This document shows, piece by piece, positions 34,980 to 42,772 of a stretch of 64,000 nucleotides of DNA; position 1 is the stretch's first letter; each line of letters begins with the position of its first letter. Under the pieces are notes generated by a model that was not told the DNA's origin, searched no databases, and worked only from the letters and a program-made list of their open reading frames with translations. The position numbers and the translations under genes are program-made. The DNA is from Thiomicrorhabdus sp033238645 (GTDB lineage: Bacteria; Pseudomonadota; Gammaproteobacteria; Thiomicrospirales; Thiomicrospiraceae), in assembly GCA_033238645.1 (NCBI GenBank), contig BQXR01000003.1, forward strand, positions 202,256-266,255, read 5' to 3'.

Positions 34980-36206
34980 TTATTTTGGCGGAATTTCTGA
35001 GTAAAGTTGTGCCTGATTTCTACCCTGCTTTTTGGCATAGTATAAAGCTTCATCGGCCTTATTAATAAAGCGCTCATAAGCCCTGTCTTTACAGGTGTTT
35101 GTTGAAGTTACGACCCCTAAACTAATCGTAATCAACTGAGTGGGCAGAGAGTTTTCGTTAGGAATATTTAAATTTTGAATGTTGAAACGTAAACGTTCAG
35201 CAAACTCCTTTGCTCCATCAGAGCCTGTATTTGGCAGTAGGATGATAAACTCCTCGCCACCATAACGTGCACAGAAGTCACTTGGGCGTTTAAGTGTACT
35301 TTGGATACATTGTGCGACTTTTCGTAAACAGTGATCACCTGCAATATGACCATAGCTATCATTAAATGCTTTAAATTTATCTATATCACACATGATAATT
35401 GATAGTGGCTGTTTGTCTCGATTATGTCGTCTAAATTCAGTAATAACCTTTTCAGAAAAGCTTCTACGATTGGCGATTCCTGTTAAATCATCAATGATCG
35501 CTTGTCTGTGAATAGTTTTATATGCACGGTTTAGTTGTCTTGTGGAATAAAAGATGGCCATTAGACCCGTTAGGCCAATCAATATATGCCCAATGAGTAG
35601 AGAAAGAGTGGGGATATTCATAATGTGTGGAAGAGTGATACTTACGCCACCACGAATATCACCTTTTGAATAACCTTGTAGTGAATGGCATCTTAAACAT
35701 GCTTTAGTGGTAATGAGTGGTGCCATATATAAGTATTTTTCTTGTTTATTTTCTGTGATAAAAATACCTTTTTCCGTAACACCATGTTCAAAAGATTCTA
35801 AGAGCTCTTTTTCAAAGTCACTGGGTGTATTTTTGGGATTAACGGGGTTGAGGCTGGTGATTTTAAATCTAATCCCTCCTCTCTCTTCGGTAATTTCAGC
35901 CAGTTGACGTGTCATGAAAGCAGGATCTATTTTGGTTAGAGTGAGTTGATCATTGATTTTGATATCCCGCATCGGTGTTTTGAGATAAGGGTTAGGCTGC
36001 GTAGTTTCAGTGACTGCGGCATATATCCCAGCATGGCGAGCATTCCACAACTGAGTAATGGTAATGTATTCGTAAAAGGTTCTTGCTGACTCTAATGCAA
36101 TTTTTTCCTGTTCTTTTTTGGCGACGGTGTAATTCCAATAATACGAGAGTGATACTAATGTGATCCATGCAACAGAGGCAAGCATGAAAAGCCTTTTAAC
36201 CTTCAT
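34980..36206 (-). CDS. Diguanylate cyclase with a haem-motif DUF3365 sensor
   Basis: 408 residues. TM helix 1 at about 6-25; a periplasmic DUF3365/Tll0287-like sensor (about 30-190) with a c-type haem motif Cys170-Leu-Arg-Cys173-His174; TM helix 2 at about 198-220; and a GGDEF domain with the active site GGEEF at 316-320 and an intact inhibitory I-site RPSD at 307-310. It should make c-di-GMP in response to a redox or gas signal at the haem. Single gene. Confidence 0.9.
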   Translation of the reverse strand: MKVKRLFMLASVAWITLVSLSYYWNYTVAKKEQEKIALESARTFYEYITITQLWNARHAGIYAAVTETTQPNPYLKTPMRDIKINDQLTLTKIDPAFMTRQLAEITEERGGIRFKITSLNPVNPKNTPSDFEKELLESFEHGVTEKGIFITENKQEKYLYMAPLITTKACLRCHSLQGYSKGDIRGGVSITLPHIMNIPTLSLLIGHILIGLTGLMAIFYSTRQLNRAYKTIHRQAIIDDLTGIANRRSFSEKVITEFRRHNRDKQPLSIIMCDIDKFKAFNDSYGHIAGDHCLRKVAQCIQSTLKRPSDFCARYGGEEFIILLPNTGSDGAKEFAERLRFNIQNLNIPNENSLPTQLITISLGVVTSTNTCKDRAYERFINKADEALYYAKKQGRNQAQLYSEIPPK

Positions 36207-36745
36207 ATATTAATTCCTATCGGGCTTAGAGGTATTGTGAACTTGGTATAAGAGTATTTTAAGTCTCTTACAGACTAGAGAGCTGTTTTTTTTAAACATT
36301 CTAGTTAATCACTGCACTATTCATACTCTCATATTAGATATGCTTTGTATATCCATCAAACATTAGAAGTTCTCTATCGTTGTTATTTTATACAGGTATT
36401 TAATAATTTTAGATGACTGCTTTATCTCAATAATTAATATTGCACTGATCAATTTGAACTTAAGAAGTTTATTACACATAAGCAGAAAACAAGTAGTCTT
36501 TATTAGTATTTACATATAACTGGTCTGGTATTGATACAGCGATTATTTCTCTGGCAACGGCTGCTGGGAATTTTTCACTGGGTAAAATGAAAGTAGCCTT
36601 TACAACGGGTAAAATTAATATTCTGAGCGATGCTGCAACTCTTGAAGAGTCTGCTGGTTATGGCATGGCCTTCTCGGGCATTTGAGAAGTGGTTGAGTTT
36701 TAATTTGTCTTTATTATTTATTTTAGAAATATTTAGCAAATATCA
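36207..36745. other. Intergenic stretch with a short gene fragment
   Basis: 539 AT-rich bases. The only coding-like piece is 36521-36685 on the + strand (see that entry). The rest shows nothing I can name. Confidence 0.5.
36521..36685 (+). pseudogene. Fragment of an unidentified protein, 3' end
   Basis: An open frame of 54 codons without a start, translating to pieces such as SGIDTAIISLATAAGNF and KMKVAFTTGKINILSDAAT before a TGA. Ala/Ser/Gly-rich composition is protein-like, but there is no start codon or ribosome-binding site. Family not recognised. Confidence 0.35.
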
Positions 36746-37171
36746 CTAATACTGGTAGCGATAAGCTTCAATAAATACTTTAGGCATATTGGCTGATTTA
36801 TACGTTTCTAGATCCATGCAGATCCATTGTGTGTGGGCACTAAAAACGGTTTTACCATCGCTTTGTCGAATAACCTGATAAAAGCGAGTACGTCTCCTAG
36901 CGCTTGACGGTGCAGCAATCCAAGTACCAATTAGTAAACCATCATCTAAATAACAGCCCGTATGAAAATTCATTTCATGTTGACCAATGACCATGACTTT
37001 ACCTAGTTCACGCATCAATTTCATATCAATACCAACCGCTAAACTATGCGCCCACGAAACCTTTTCCATCCATTCTAGGTAGACCTTGTTATTCACATGA
37101 TTAAGGTGGTCAATTTCGCTCTCTAAAACAGTGTGTTCCAGAATAAAAGGTTCAGGGTGTTGCCAGTTCAT
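36746..37171 (-). CDS. Hotdog-fold acyl-CoA thioesterase
   Basis: 141 residues of the 4-hydroxybenzoyl-CoA thioesterase/YbgC-like hotdog family. ESEIDHLNHVNNKVYLEWME contains the catalytic Asp-x-x-x-His-x-N signature. Probably hydrolyses an acyl-CoA in the cytoplasm; the chain length cannot be told. Divergent from aroC. Confidence 0.85.
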   Translation of the reverse strand: MNWQHPEPFILEHTVLESEIDHLNHVNNKVYLEWMEKVSWAHSLAVGIDMKLMRELGKVMVIGQHEMNFHTGCYLDDGLLIGTWIAAPSSARRRTRFYQVIRQSDGKTVFSAHTQWICMDLETYKSANMPKVFIEAYRYQY

Positions 37172-37293
37172 ATTGCTCTCGATGTGTATTTATCTTCAAT
37201 AGTCTCTTGCTGATTATATTGACTGTTTATATGCAATTGAAGGCAAATTTAGTAGAATACCCCGATTATAACGAATATTAGAGAAGTCGCATT

Positions 37294-38388
37294 ATGTCAG
37301 GCAATACTATTGGACAAAATTTTCGTGTCACGACCTTTGGTGAAAGCCATGGTTTGGCTTTAGGTTGTATTGTTGATGGCTGCCCTCCAGGTCTTGAATT
37401 GACAGAAGCAGATATTCAAATTGAATTGGATAAGCGTAAGCCAGGTACCTCTAAGCATGCGACGGCACGTCGTGAAGATGATGTGGTACAAATCTTATCA
37501 GGAGTCTTTGAAGGTAAAACAACAGGTACTCCGATTGGCTTGTTAATTCATAACACAGATCAACGCTCTGGCGACTACTCTAAAGTGGCAGAAACTTTCC
37601 GTCCTTCACATGCTGATTATACTTACACACAAAAGTATGGCTTTCGTGACTATCGTGGTGGCGGGCGCTCTTCTGCACGTGAAACGGCAATGCGAGTCGC
37701 AGCGGGGGCGATTGCTAAAAAATATCTTAAAGATCGTTTAGGTATTGAGATTAAAGGCTACCTATCTCAGCTTGGGCCAATCAAAGTTGAAAATATCACT
37801 TGGCCGTTTGATAACGACAATGTCTACTTCTGCCCAGACAAAGATAAACAGGAAGAGATTCGTCTTTATATGGATGAGTTACTTAAGCAAAAAAATTCTG
37901 TCGGTGCCAAAATTACGATTATCGCTAAAAATGTCCCAGTTGGATTGGGTGAGCCAGTCTTTGATCGTTTAGATGCAGATTTAGCACACGCTTTAATGAG
38001 CATCAATGCTGTTAAAGGCGTTGAGATTGGTGATGGCTTTGAAGCTGCATCGCAAAAGGGCACTGAGCACCGTGATGAGATGTCACCAGAAGGTTTCTTA
38101 TCAAATCACGCAGGGGGGATCCTCGGTGGTATCTCTACAGGGCAAGATATTATCGCGCATATTGCGATGAAACCAACTTCAAGTATTATGACACCAGGTA
38201 AGAGTATTACCACAGATGGTCAAGCGACTGAGATGGTCACCAAAGGGCGTCATGATCCTTGTGTCGGTATCCGTGCAACGCCTATTGCGGAAGCAAAAAT
38301 GGCAATAGTTTTACTAGACCACTTTATGCGTAACCGTGCTCAGAATGGTGATGTGGTGCCTCCGATTATGGATTTAGCTAAACTGTAA
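37294..38388 (+). CDS. aroC: Chorismate synthase
   Basis: Last step of the shikimate pathway, converting EPSP to chorismate with reduced FMN. 364 residues, normal length. Signatures are GESHGLALGCIVDGCPPG near the N terminus, GGGRSSARETAMRVAAGA in the middle, and the C-terminal RHDPCVGIRATPIAEAM-like segment. A 6-G run at 38112 codes for GG. Ends with a terminator at 38439-38482. Confidence 0.97.
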   Translation: MSGNTIGQNFRVTTFGESHGLALGCIVDGCPPGLELTEADIQIELDKRKPGTSKHATARREDDVVQILSGVFEGKTTGTPIGLLIHNTDQRSGDYSKVAETFRPSHADYTYTQKYGFRDYRGGGRSSARETAMRVAAGAIAKKYLKDRLGIEIKGYLSQLGPIKVENITWPFDNDNVYFCPDKDKQEEIRLYMDELLKQKNSVGAKITIIAKNVPVGLGEPVFDRLDADLAHALMSINAVKGVEIGDGFEAASQKGTEHRDEMSPEGFLSNHAGGILGGISTGQDIIAHIAMKPTSSIMTPGKSITTDGQATEMVTKGRHDPCVGIRATPIAEAKMAIVLLDHFMRNRAQNGDVVPPIMDLAKL

Positions 38389-38438
38389 TTTTTTAGGTCA
38401 GTCCATTTTCAGACTAAAGCACACAATAGAATATACAG

Positions 38439-38482
38439 AAAAACGGAGTATCCATACTTTTGTGGCTACTCCGTTTTTGTTT
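38439..38482 (+). terminator. Terminator after aroC
   Basis: AAAACGGAGTA pairs with TACTCCGTTTT across a loop, followed by a T-rich run. It shows that the upstream TTG-initiated extension of the next reading frame is not its real start. Confidence 0.82.
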
Positions 38483-38528
38483 TAAAGCTTTAAGTTATTT
38501 AACCCTTTATAAGAACAAATACTTCTCC

Positions 38529-39686
38529 ATGCCAAACCAACCCCAGCAGCCGATGAATCGACCTCTGTTTCAGCGTTTATCCCTACACTACTTTTTTTAC
38601 TTTAGTGTACTCGGAGCGTTGCTGCCTTATATTGGCCTTTACTTTCAATCCTTGGGCTTAAATGCTATAGAGATTGGACAGTTGTTAGCGGTATTGTTGG
38701 GAACAAAAATTATTGCCCCTAATCTCTGGGGCTGGTTGGCAGATCGATCAGGCTTGTCTATTCGCTGGGTTCGATTAGCCACAGGCTTAACCTTAATCTT
38801 CGCTTTAGGACTGCTGTGGTTTGATAGCTTTTGGGGACTATTCTTTACCATTCTATTTTTCAGTTTTTTTTGGCACGCCTCCTTGCCACAATTTGAATCT
38901 TATACTTTTGGTTGCCTAGGGGATGAGAAACACCGCTATGGTGAGATTCGTCTTTGGGGATCTATAGGGTTTATTGCTGCGGTTTTAGCGATAGGTTGGC
39001 AAGTAGAACACTTCTCTATTGCTTGGTTACCCATTGATCTGTTTGTCCTGTTAGCTGTTGTTTGGCTGAGTAGTTATTTAGTCAAAGATCGTGCGCATCA
39101 TCGTCATGAGAACGTATCGACAGGCTTTATTGAAATAGTAAAGCAGCCTGCTGTGGTGAGTTTATTGGTGGTGAGCTTTTTGGTACAGCTTTCGCATGGT
39201 GTTTATTACGCTTTTTTTACCATTCACTTGAGTGGACTAGGCTACGATAAAACCACGATTGCTTGGCTGTGGGCTCTAGGGGTGATTGCCGAGGTGTTGG
39301 TCTTTTACTGGATGAGTCTGATTTTTAGGACTTATCCAGTACGTTTTCTAATTCTACTGAGCATTGTCTTAACCATGATCCGTTGGATGATAAATGCCTA
39401 TTTAGCAGACTCTTTAGTTTGGATGTTGTTTGCTCAGTTATTGCATGCGGCTAGTTTCGGCCTATTTCATGCCGCAGCGATTCACCTGATTGATGAACAC
39501 TTTAAAGGCAAACATCACGGTAAAGGTCAAGCAATCTTCGCGGCATCCAGCCATGGTTTGGGCGGCGCATTAGGCATGTTAATGGCGGGCTATGCTTGGA
39601 GTTTGGGCGGTGCAGAGCTGAGCTATGGTTTAAGTGCTTTGGCAGTACTGATCTCATTCGTCATTGCTTATCGTTGGGTGAAATAG
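38529..39686 (+). CDS. MFS transporter (HcaT/MFS_1-like)
   Basis: About 385 residues with 12 hydrophobic segments, beginning SLHYFFYFSVLGALLPYIGL. The short conserved segment GWLADRSG follows helix 2 and EIRLWGSIGFIAAV follows helix 4, as in the 3-phenylpropionate-transporter-like MFS_1 group. The ATG at 38529 is the first outside the aroC terminator; 38553 is also possible. Substrate cannot be predicted. Confidence 0.85.
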   Translation: MPNQPQQPMNRPLFQRLSLHYFFYFSVLGALLPYIGLYFQSLGLNAIEIGQLLAVLLGTKIIAPNLWGWLADRSGLSIRWVRLATGLTLIFALGLLWFDSFWGLFFTILFFSFFWHASLPQFESYTFGCLGDEKHRYGEIRLWGSIGFIAAVLAIGWQVEHFSIAWLPIDLFVLLAVVWLSSYLVKDRAHHRHENVSTGFIEIVKQPAVVSLLVVSFLVQLSHGVYYAFFTIHLSGLGYDKTTIAWLWALGVIAEVLVFYWMSLIFRTYPVRFLILLSIVLTMIRWMINAYLADSLVWMLFAQLLHAASFGLFHAAAIHLIDEHFKGKHHGKGQAIFAASSHGLGGALGMLMAGYAWSLGGAELSYGLSALAVLISFVIAYRWVK

Positions 39687-39731
39687 TTTGTAGATCGATA
39701 AGTAAATTCATTTTAGAATGTAAATTATATT

Positions 39732-39745
39732 TTAGGCAGGGGGGG
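39732..39745 (+). repeat. Poly-G repeat copy before gloA
   Basis: TTTAGGCA + G7 followed by TAC and the gloA ATG; it doubles as the Shine-Dalgarno sequence. Confidence 0.65.
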
Positions 39746-39748
39746 TAC

Positions 39749-40144
39749 ATGCGTTTATTACACACAATGTTACGAGTCGGTAACTTAGAAAAATCAATTC
39801 AGTTTTATACCGAAGTTTTAGGCATGCAGTTGATTCGTCAAAAAGACTATCCACAAGGTGAGTTTACTTTAGCCTTTTTAGGGTATGCCAACGAAGAAGA
39901 GCATACCGTTTTAGAACTAACTTATAATTGGAATACTGATGGTTATGAGCTAGGTTCTGGATATGGTCATATCGCGATTGAGGTAGCCGATGTCTATGCG
40001 ACGGCTGATGCGATTAAAAATTCGGGTGGCAAAATCATTCGTGAAGCGGGGCCAATGAATTCAGGTTCAACTATTATTGCTTTTGCTGAAGATCCTGATG
40101 GCTACCAAATAGAGTTCATCGGTGAGAACCACATTCGTCGCTAA
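39749..40144 (+). CDS. gloA: Lactoylglutathione lyase (glyoxalase I)
   Basis: Converts the methylglyoxal-glutathione hemithioacetal to S-lactoylglutathione. 131 residues from ATG 39749. The four metal ligands sit exactly as in E. coli GlxI: His5, Glu56, His74 and Glu122. A poly-G tract three bases before the ATG is the ribosome-binding region. Starts farther upstream overlap the MFS gene and add no family sequence. Confidence 0.95.
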   Translation: MRLLHTMLRVGNLEKSIQFYTEVLGMQLIRQKDYPQGEFTLAFLGYANEEEHTVLELTYNWNTDGYELGSGYGHIAIEVADVYATADAIKNSGGKIIREAGPMNSGSTIIAFAEDPDGYQIEFIGENHIRR

Positions 40145-40151
40145 CAATAAT

Positions 40152-40165
40152 ATGAGTAGGGGGGG
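40152..40165 (+). repeat. Poly-G repeat copy, ATGAGTA + G7
   Basis: Between gloA and ppnP, about 110 bases before the ppnP start, followed by TAAAA. Confidence 0.7.
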
Positions 40166-40275
40166 TAAAAAGAGTGTTAATTTAAGCAGTTAGCATAATT
40201 AATTTTATTTTAAAAGAACTCTTAAGCTATAATCCTGAAAAAATTAATAATCCTCATTTGATAAAAGGAAGAATC

Positions 40276-40590
40276 ATGTCTAAGTTTGAAAATGTCACAA
40301 TCTTAAAAGAAGCATCAGTTTATTTTGACGGTAAAGTCACTAGCCGTACTGTTCTGTTTGCTGATGGCACTAGAAAGACCTTAGGTATTATGATGCCAGG
40401 CGAGTATGAGTTTGGTGCTGAATTAGCAGAGATCATGGAGATGCAATCTGGTAATGTTGAAGTCTTGCTACCGGGCGAAACCGAGTGGAAAGCGATTCCT
40501 AATGGGACTAGCTTTAATGTGCCAGCTAACTCTAAGTTTAGTATTAAAGTAAATGATATTGCAGACTACTGCTGCTCTTATATCGTTTAA
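40276..40590 (+). CDS. ppnP: Pyrimidine/purine nucleoside phosphorylase PpnP
   Basis: Small cupin-fold nucleoside phosphorylase (formerly DUF1255/YaiE), 104 residues. Family signatures include YFDGKVTSRTVLFADG, GIMMPGEYEFG, VLLPGETEWKAI and SFNVPANSKFSIKV. AGGA precedes the ATG at 40276; the upstream in-frame start is less likely. Ends before a strong terminator. Confidence 0.92.
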   Translation: MSKFENVTILKEASVYFDGKVTSRTVLFADGTRKTLGIMMPGEYEFGAELAEIMEMQSGNVEVLLPGETEWKAIPNGTSFNVPANSKFSIKVNDIADYCCSYIV

Positions 40591-40629
40591 TTTTATCTTA
40601 AACCAATTCTCTTTTCGGTTTAAATCAAA

Positions 40630-40665
40630 AAGCCCCGCTAACTAAGTTAGCGGGGCTTTTTTAAT
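40630..40665 (+). terminator. Terminator after ppnP
   Basis: AGCCCCGCTAACT / AGTTAGCGGGGCT stem followed by six T. Its reverse complement also has flanking A/T and could end the opposite small gene at 40707-40847. Confidence 0.92.
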
Positions 40666-40706
40666 TTTGAATGAGTTAAATGTAAAGTAAGGGATTGTTC
40701 TAAAGA

Positions 40707-40847
40707 CTAATCTTGTGGCGTTTGCTTTAGTTTACGCTTCTCTTTTTGGATGCGTACTAGTTTGCCGACCAGAGCGGGTCCTAAATGTAAAAGCACTAGT
40801 AGTACACAAACCCCCGCGGCTATTTCCCCGATATAGTTAATCCACAT
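40707..40847 (-). CDS. 46-residue single-pass membrane protein
   Basis: Reverse-strand frame starting ATG at 40847 with AAGGAA 7 bases upstream: MWINYIGEIAAGVCVLLVLL, then HLGPALVGKLVRIQKEKRKL and a short polar tail. One hydrophobic helix (about 5-25) and a strongly basic C-terminal tail suggest an inner-membrane peptide with the tail inside. It ends close to the ppnP terminator and diverges from the SulP gene 85 bases away. Family not recognised; ribosome-binding site and composition are the support. Confidence 0.65.
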   Translation of the reverse strand: MWINYIGEIAAGVCVLLVLLHLGPALVGKLVRIQKEKRKLKQTPQD

Positions 40848-40932
40848 AGCCTATTCCTTATAAATCATTGATTATTCAATAATTGTACTGTGTTTTTGTT
40901 AGAATTTGCACACTTTAATTTTAGGAGTTTAC

Positions 40933-42513
40933 ATGAACCATCCGAGTCAGCCATTTAATTGGCAAACTTATAAGAATGATACGCTGTCAGGTATTACAGT
41001 TGCCTTAGCTTTAGTACCTGAGGCTGTGGCTTTTGCATTTGTTGCGGGTGTTCACCCTTTAGTGGGGCTTTATGCTGCTATTATTGTTGGAATGATCACC
41101 GCTGTATTTGGTGGTCGTCCAGGTATGATCACGGCTGCGGCAGGTTCTTTAGCGGTTGTTATGATGCATTTGGTGATGGAGCACGGTGCTTCTTTCTTAT
41201 TCTTAGCCGTTATTATGATGGGGGTCTTTCAGATCTTTATCGGCATAATGAAGTGGGGACGATTTATTCGGATGGTGCCCAGCTCCGTGATGCTTGGTTT
41301 TGTAAATGGACTTGCGCTGATTATTCTTGTGGCTCAGTTCACACAGTTTAAAGACATCAATGGGGATTGGTTAGCGGGTGATAGCTTGAATATCATGATC
41401 ATGATTATTGTTGCAACCCTAGCCATTATCTATCTACTGCCTAGAATCACTAAAGTGATCCCTTCAGCTTTAGCGGCTATTGTATTGGTCTCTCTTGCGG
41501 TGGTTATGTTTGATATTAATGCGGTTACCGTTGGTGATAAAGCCTCTGTTTCAGGAACTTTAGAGTCGCTTATTTATGGTGATGGTGTCGAGGGTGGTTT
41601 CCAAGGTTTGAGCTGGGTTACTACGCTACCTGAAGGTTTCTGGAGCTTAGAGACACTGTGGATTGTGCTACCTTATGCCATTATCTTGACCATTATTGGT
41701 TCAGTTGAATCACTATTAACCATGACGTTAATTGATGATATTACGGGTACACGTGGTAAAGCGAATAAAGAGTGTATCGCTTTAGGTGCCGCAAACTGTA
41801 CTGCAGGTGCTTTTGGAACGATGGGTGGTTGTGCACTGATTGGTCAGTCTATGATCAATGTAAACTCAGGCGGTACGGGGCGTTGGTCTGGTATCTCTGC
41901 TGCTTTAGGTTTGATCGTCATTGTACTGCTCGCATCCTCTTGGATTGAGATGGTTCCAGTGGGAGCTTTGGTCGGTTTGATGTTCTTCGTGGTGGTTGCA
42001 ACTTTCAACTGGTCTAGTTGGAACATTATGCGTGGTATGAGTAAGGCTGATGCATTTGTAATGGTATTGGTAACGGTTTTAACGGTGATGTTTGATTTAG
42101 CGGTAGCAGTGATTGCAGGTGTGGTTGTAGCAGCATTAGTGTTTGCCTGGGAACATGCACAGCGTATCTTATTAGAGCAGTCTACAGAAGAGGTGGATGG
42201 GCATACGATTAAGACCTATAAAGTTAATGGTCCGCTGTTCTTTGCTTCAGCTAAAAACTTCATTGATATGTTTGACCCTGAGAATGATCCTAATTGTGTC
42301 AAAATCGATTTTATGCACTCGCGAGTATATGATCACTCAGGACTTGAGGCGATTGATACTCTCACTAAGAAGTATCAGGCAGCGGGTAAAAAACTGGTGT
42401 TACAACACTTGAGCCCAGAGTGCCAGATCTTGTTAGACGGCGCTAAAGACCTTGTAGAGATCAATGTTTCAGAAGATCCGCACTACCATGTTTCTACCAG
42501 TGGTAAGCAGTAG
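40933..42513 (+). CDS. SulP-family anion transporter
   Basis: 526 residues from ATG 40933 (GGAG 5 bases upstream). About 10-14 hydrophobic segments beginning GITVALALVPEAVAFAFVAG, the SulP signature, and a C-terminal STAS domain (about 425-510; FFASAKNFIDMF, VKIDFMHSRVYDHSGLEAID). SulP proteins move sulfate, bicarbonate or other anions. In Thiomicrospira-type autotrophs some SulP proteins are dissolved-inorganic-carbon transporters, so bicarbonate uptake is plausible here but not shown by sequence. Confidence 0.9.
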   Translation: MNHPSQPFNWQTYKNDTLSGITVALALVPEAVAFAFVAGVHPLVGLYAAIIVGMITAVFGGRPGMITAAAGSLAVVMMHLVMEHGASFLFLAVIMMGVFQIFIGIMKWGRFIRMVPSSVMLGFVNGLALIILVAQFTQFKDINGDWLAGDSLNIMIMIIVATLAIIYLLPRITKVIPSALAAIVLVSLAVVMFDINAVTVGDKASVSGTLESLIYGDGVEGGFQGLSWVTTLPEGFWSLETLWIVLPYAIILTIIGSVESLLTMTLIDDITGTRGKANKECIALGAANCTAGAFGTMGGCALIGQSMINVNSGGTGRWSGISAALGLIVIVLLASSWIEMVPVGALVGLMFFVVVATFNWSSWNIMRGMSKADAFVMVLVTVLTVMFDLAVAVIAGVVVAALVFAWEHAQRILLEQSTEEVDGHTIKTYKVNGPLFFASAKNFIDMFDPENDPNCVKIDFMHSRVYDHSGLEAIDTLTKKYQAAGKKLVLQHLSPECQILLDGAKDLVEINVSEDPHYHVSTSGKQ

Positions 42514-42535
42514 TTAATTATTGTTGATCTATTTA

Positions 42536-42561
42536 AGAAGCGCCTAAGGGCGCTTTTTTTA
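42536..42561 (+). terminator. Terminator after the SulP gene
   Basis: AAGCGCC TAA GGGCGCTT stem-loop followed by seven T. Confidence 0.85.
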
Positions 42562-42667
42562 TAAAGGCGTGTTCATCAGCTTATCTGAAAGTCTTAACGT
42601 ACTATTTCTCTTCGGTGATCAGTATGTATTCGCTCAAGCTAGCAGTATTACTGTTAATCATATTAAA

Positions 42668-42698
42668 TTCAATAAGATAAATAATGATAATAATTGAT
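42668..42698. promoter_or_regulatory. Possible Fur-like box upstream of a Cache-GGDEF gene
   Basis: The sequence AATAATGATAATAATTGAT matches the Fur 19-mer GATAATGATAATCATTATC at 14 of 19 positions. It lies about 90 bases before the gene at 42773. AT-rich context makes chance matches likely. Confidence 0.3.
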
Positions 42699-42772
42699 AT
42701 GCCGTATGGTTTTTTTGGCTTATAGATGCGAGAATTGAAGTTTTATGGCTTATTTTAAGATAATGAATATAG

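Noticed and set aside
38460..38528. Longer N terminus of the MFS protein from a TTG
   Set aside because: It lies within the aroC terminator hairpin and has no counterpart in the family.
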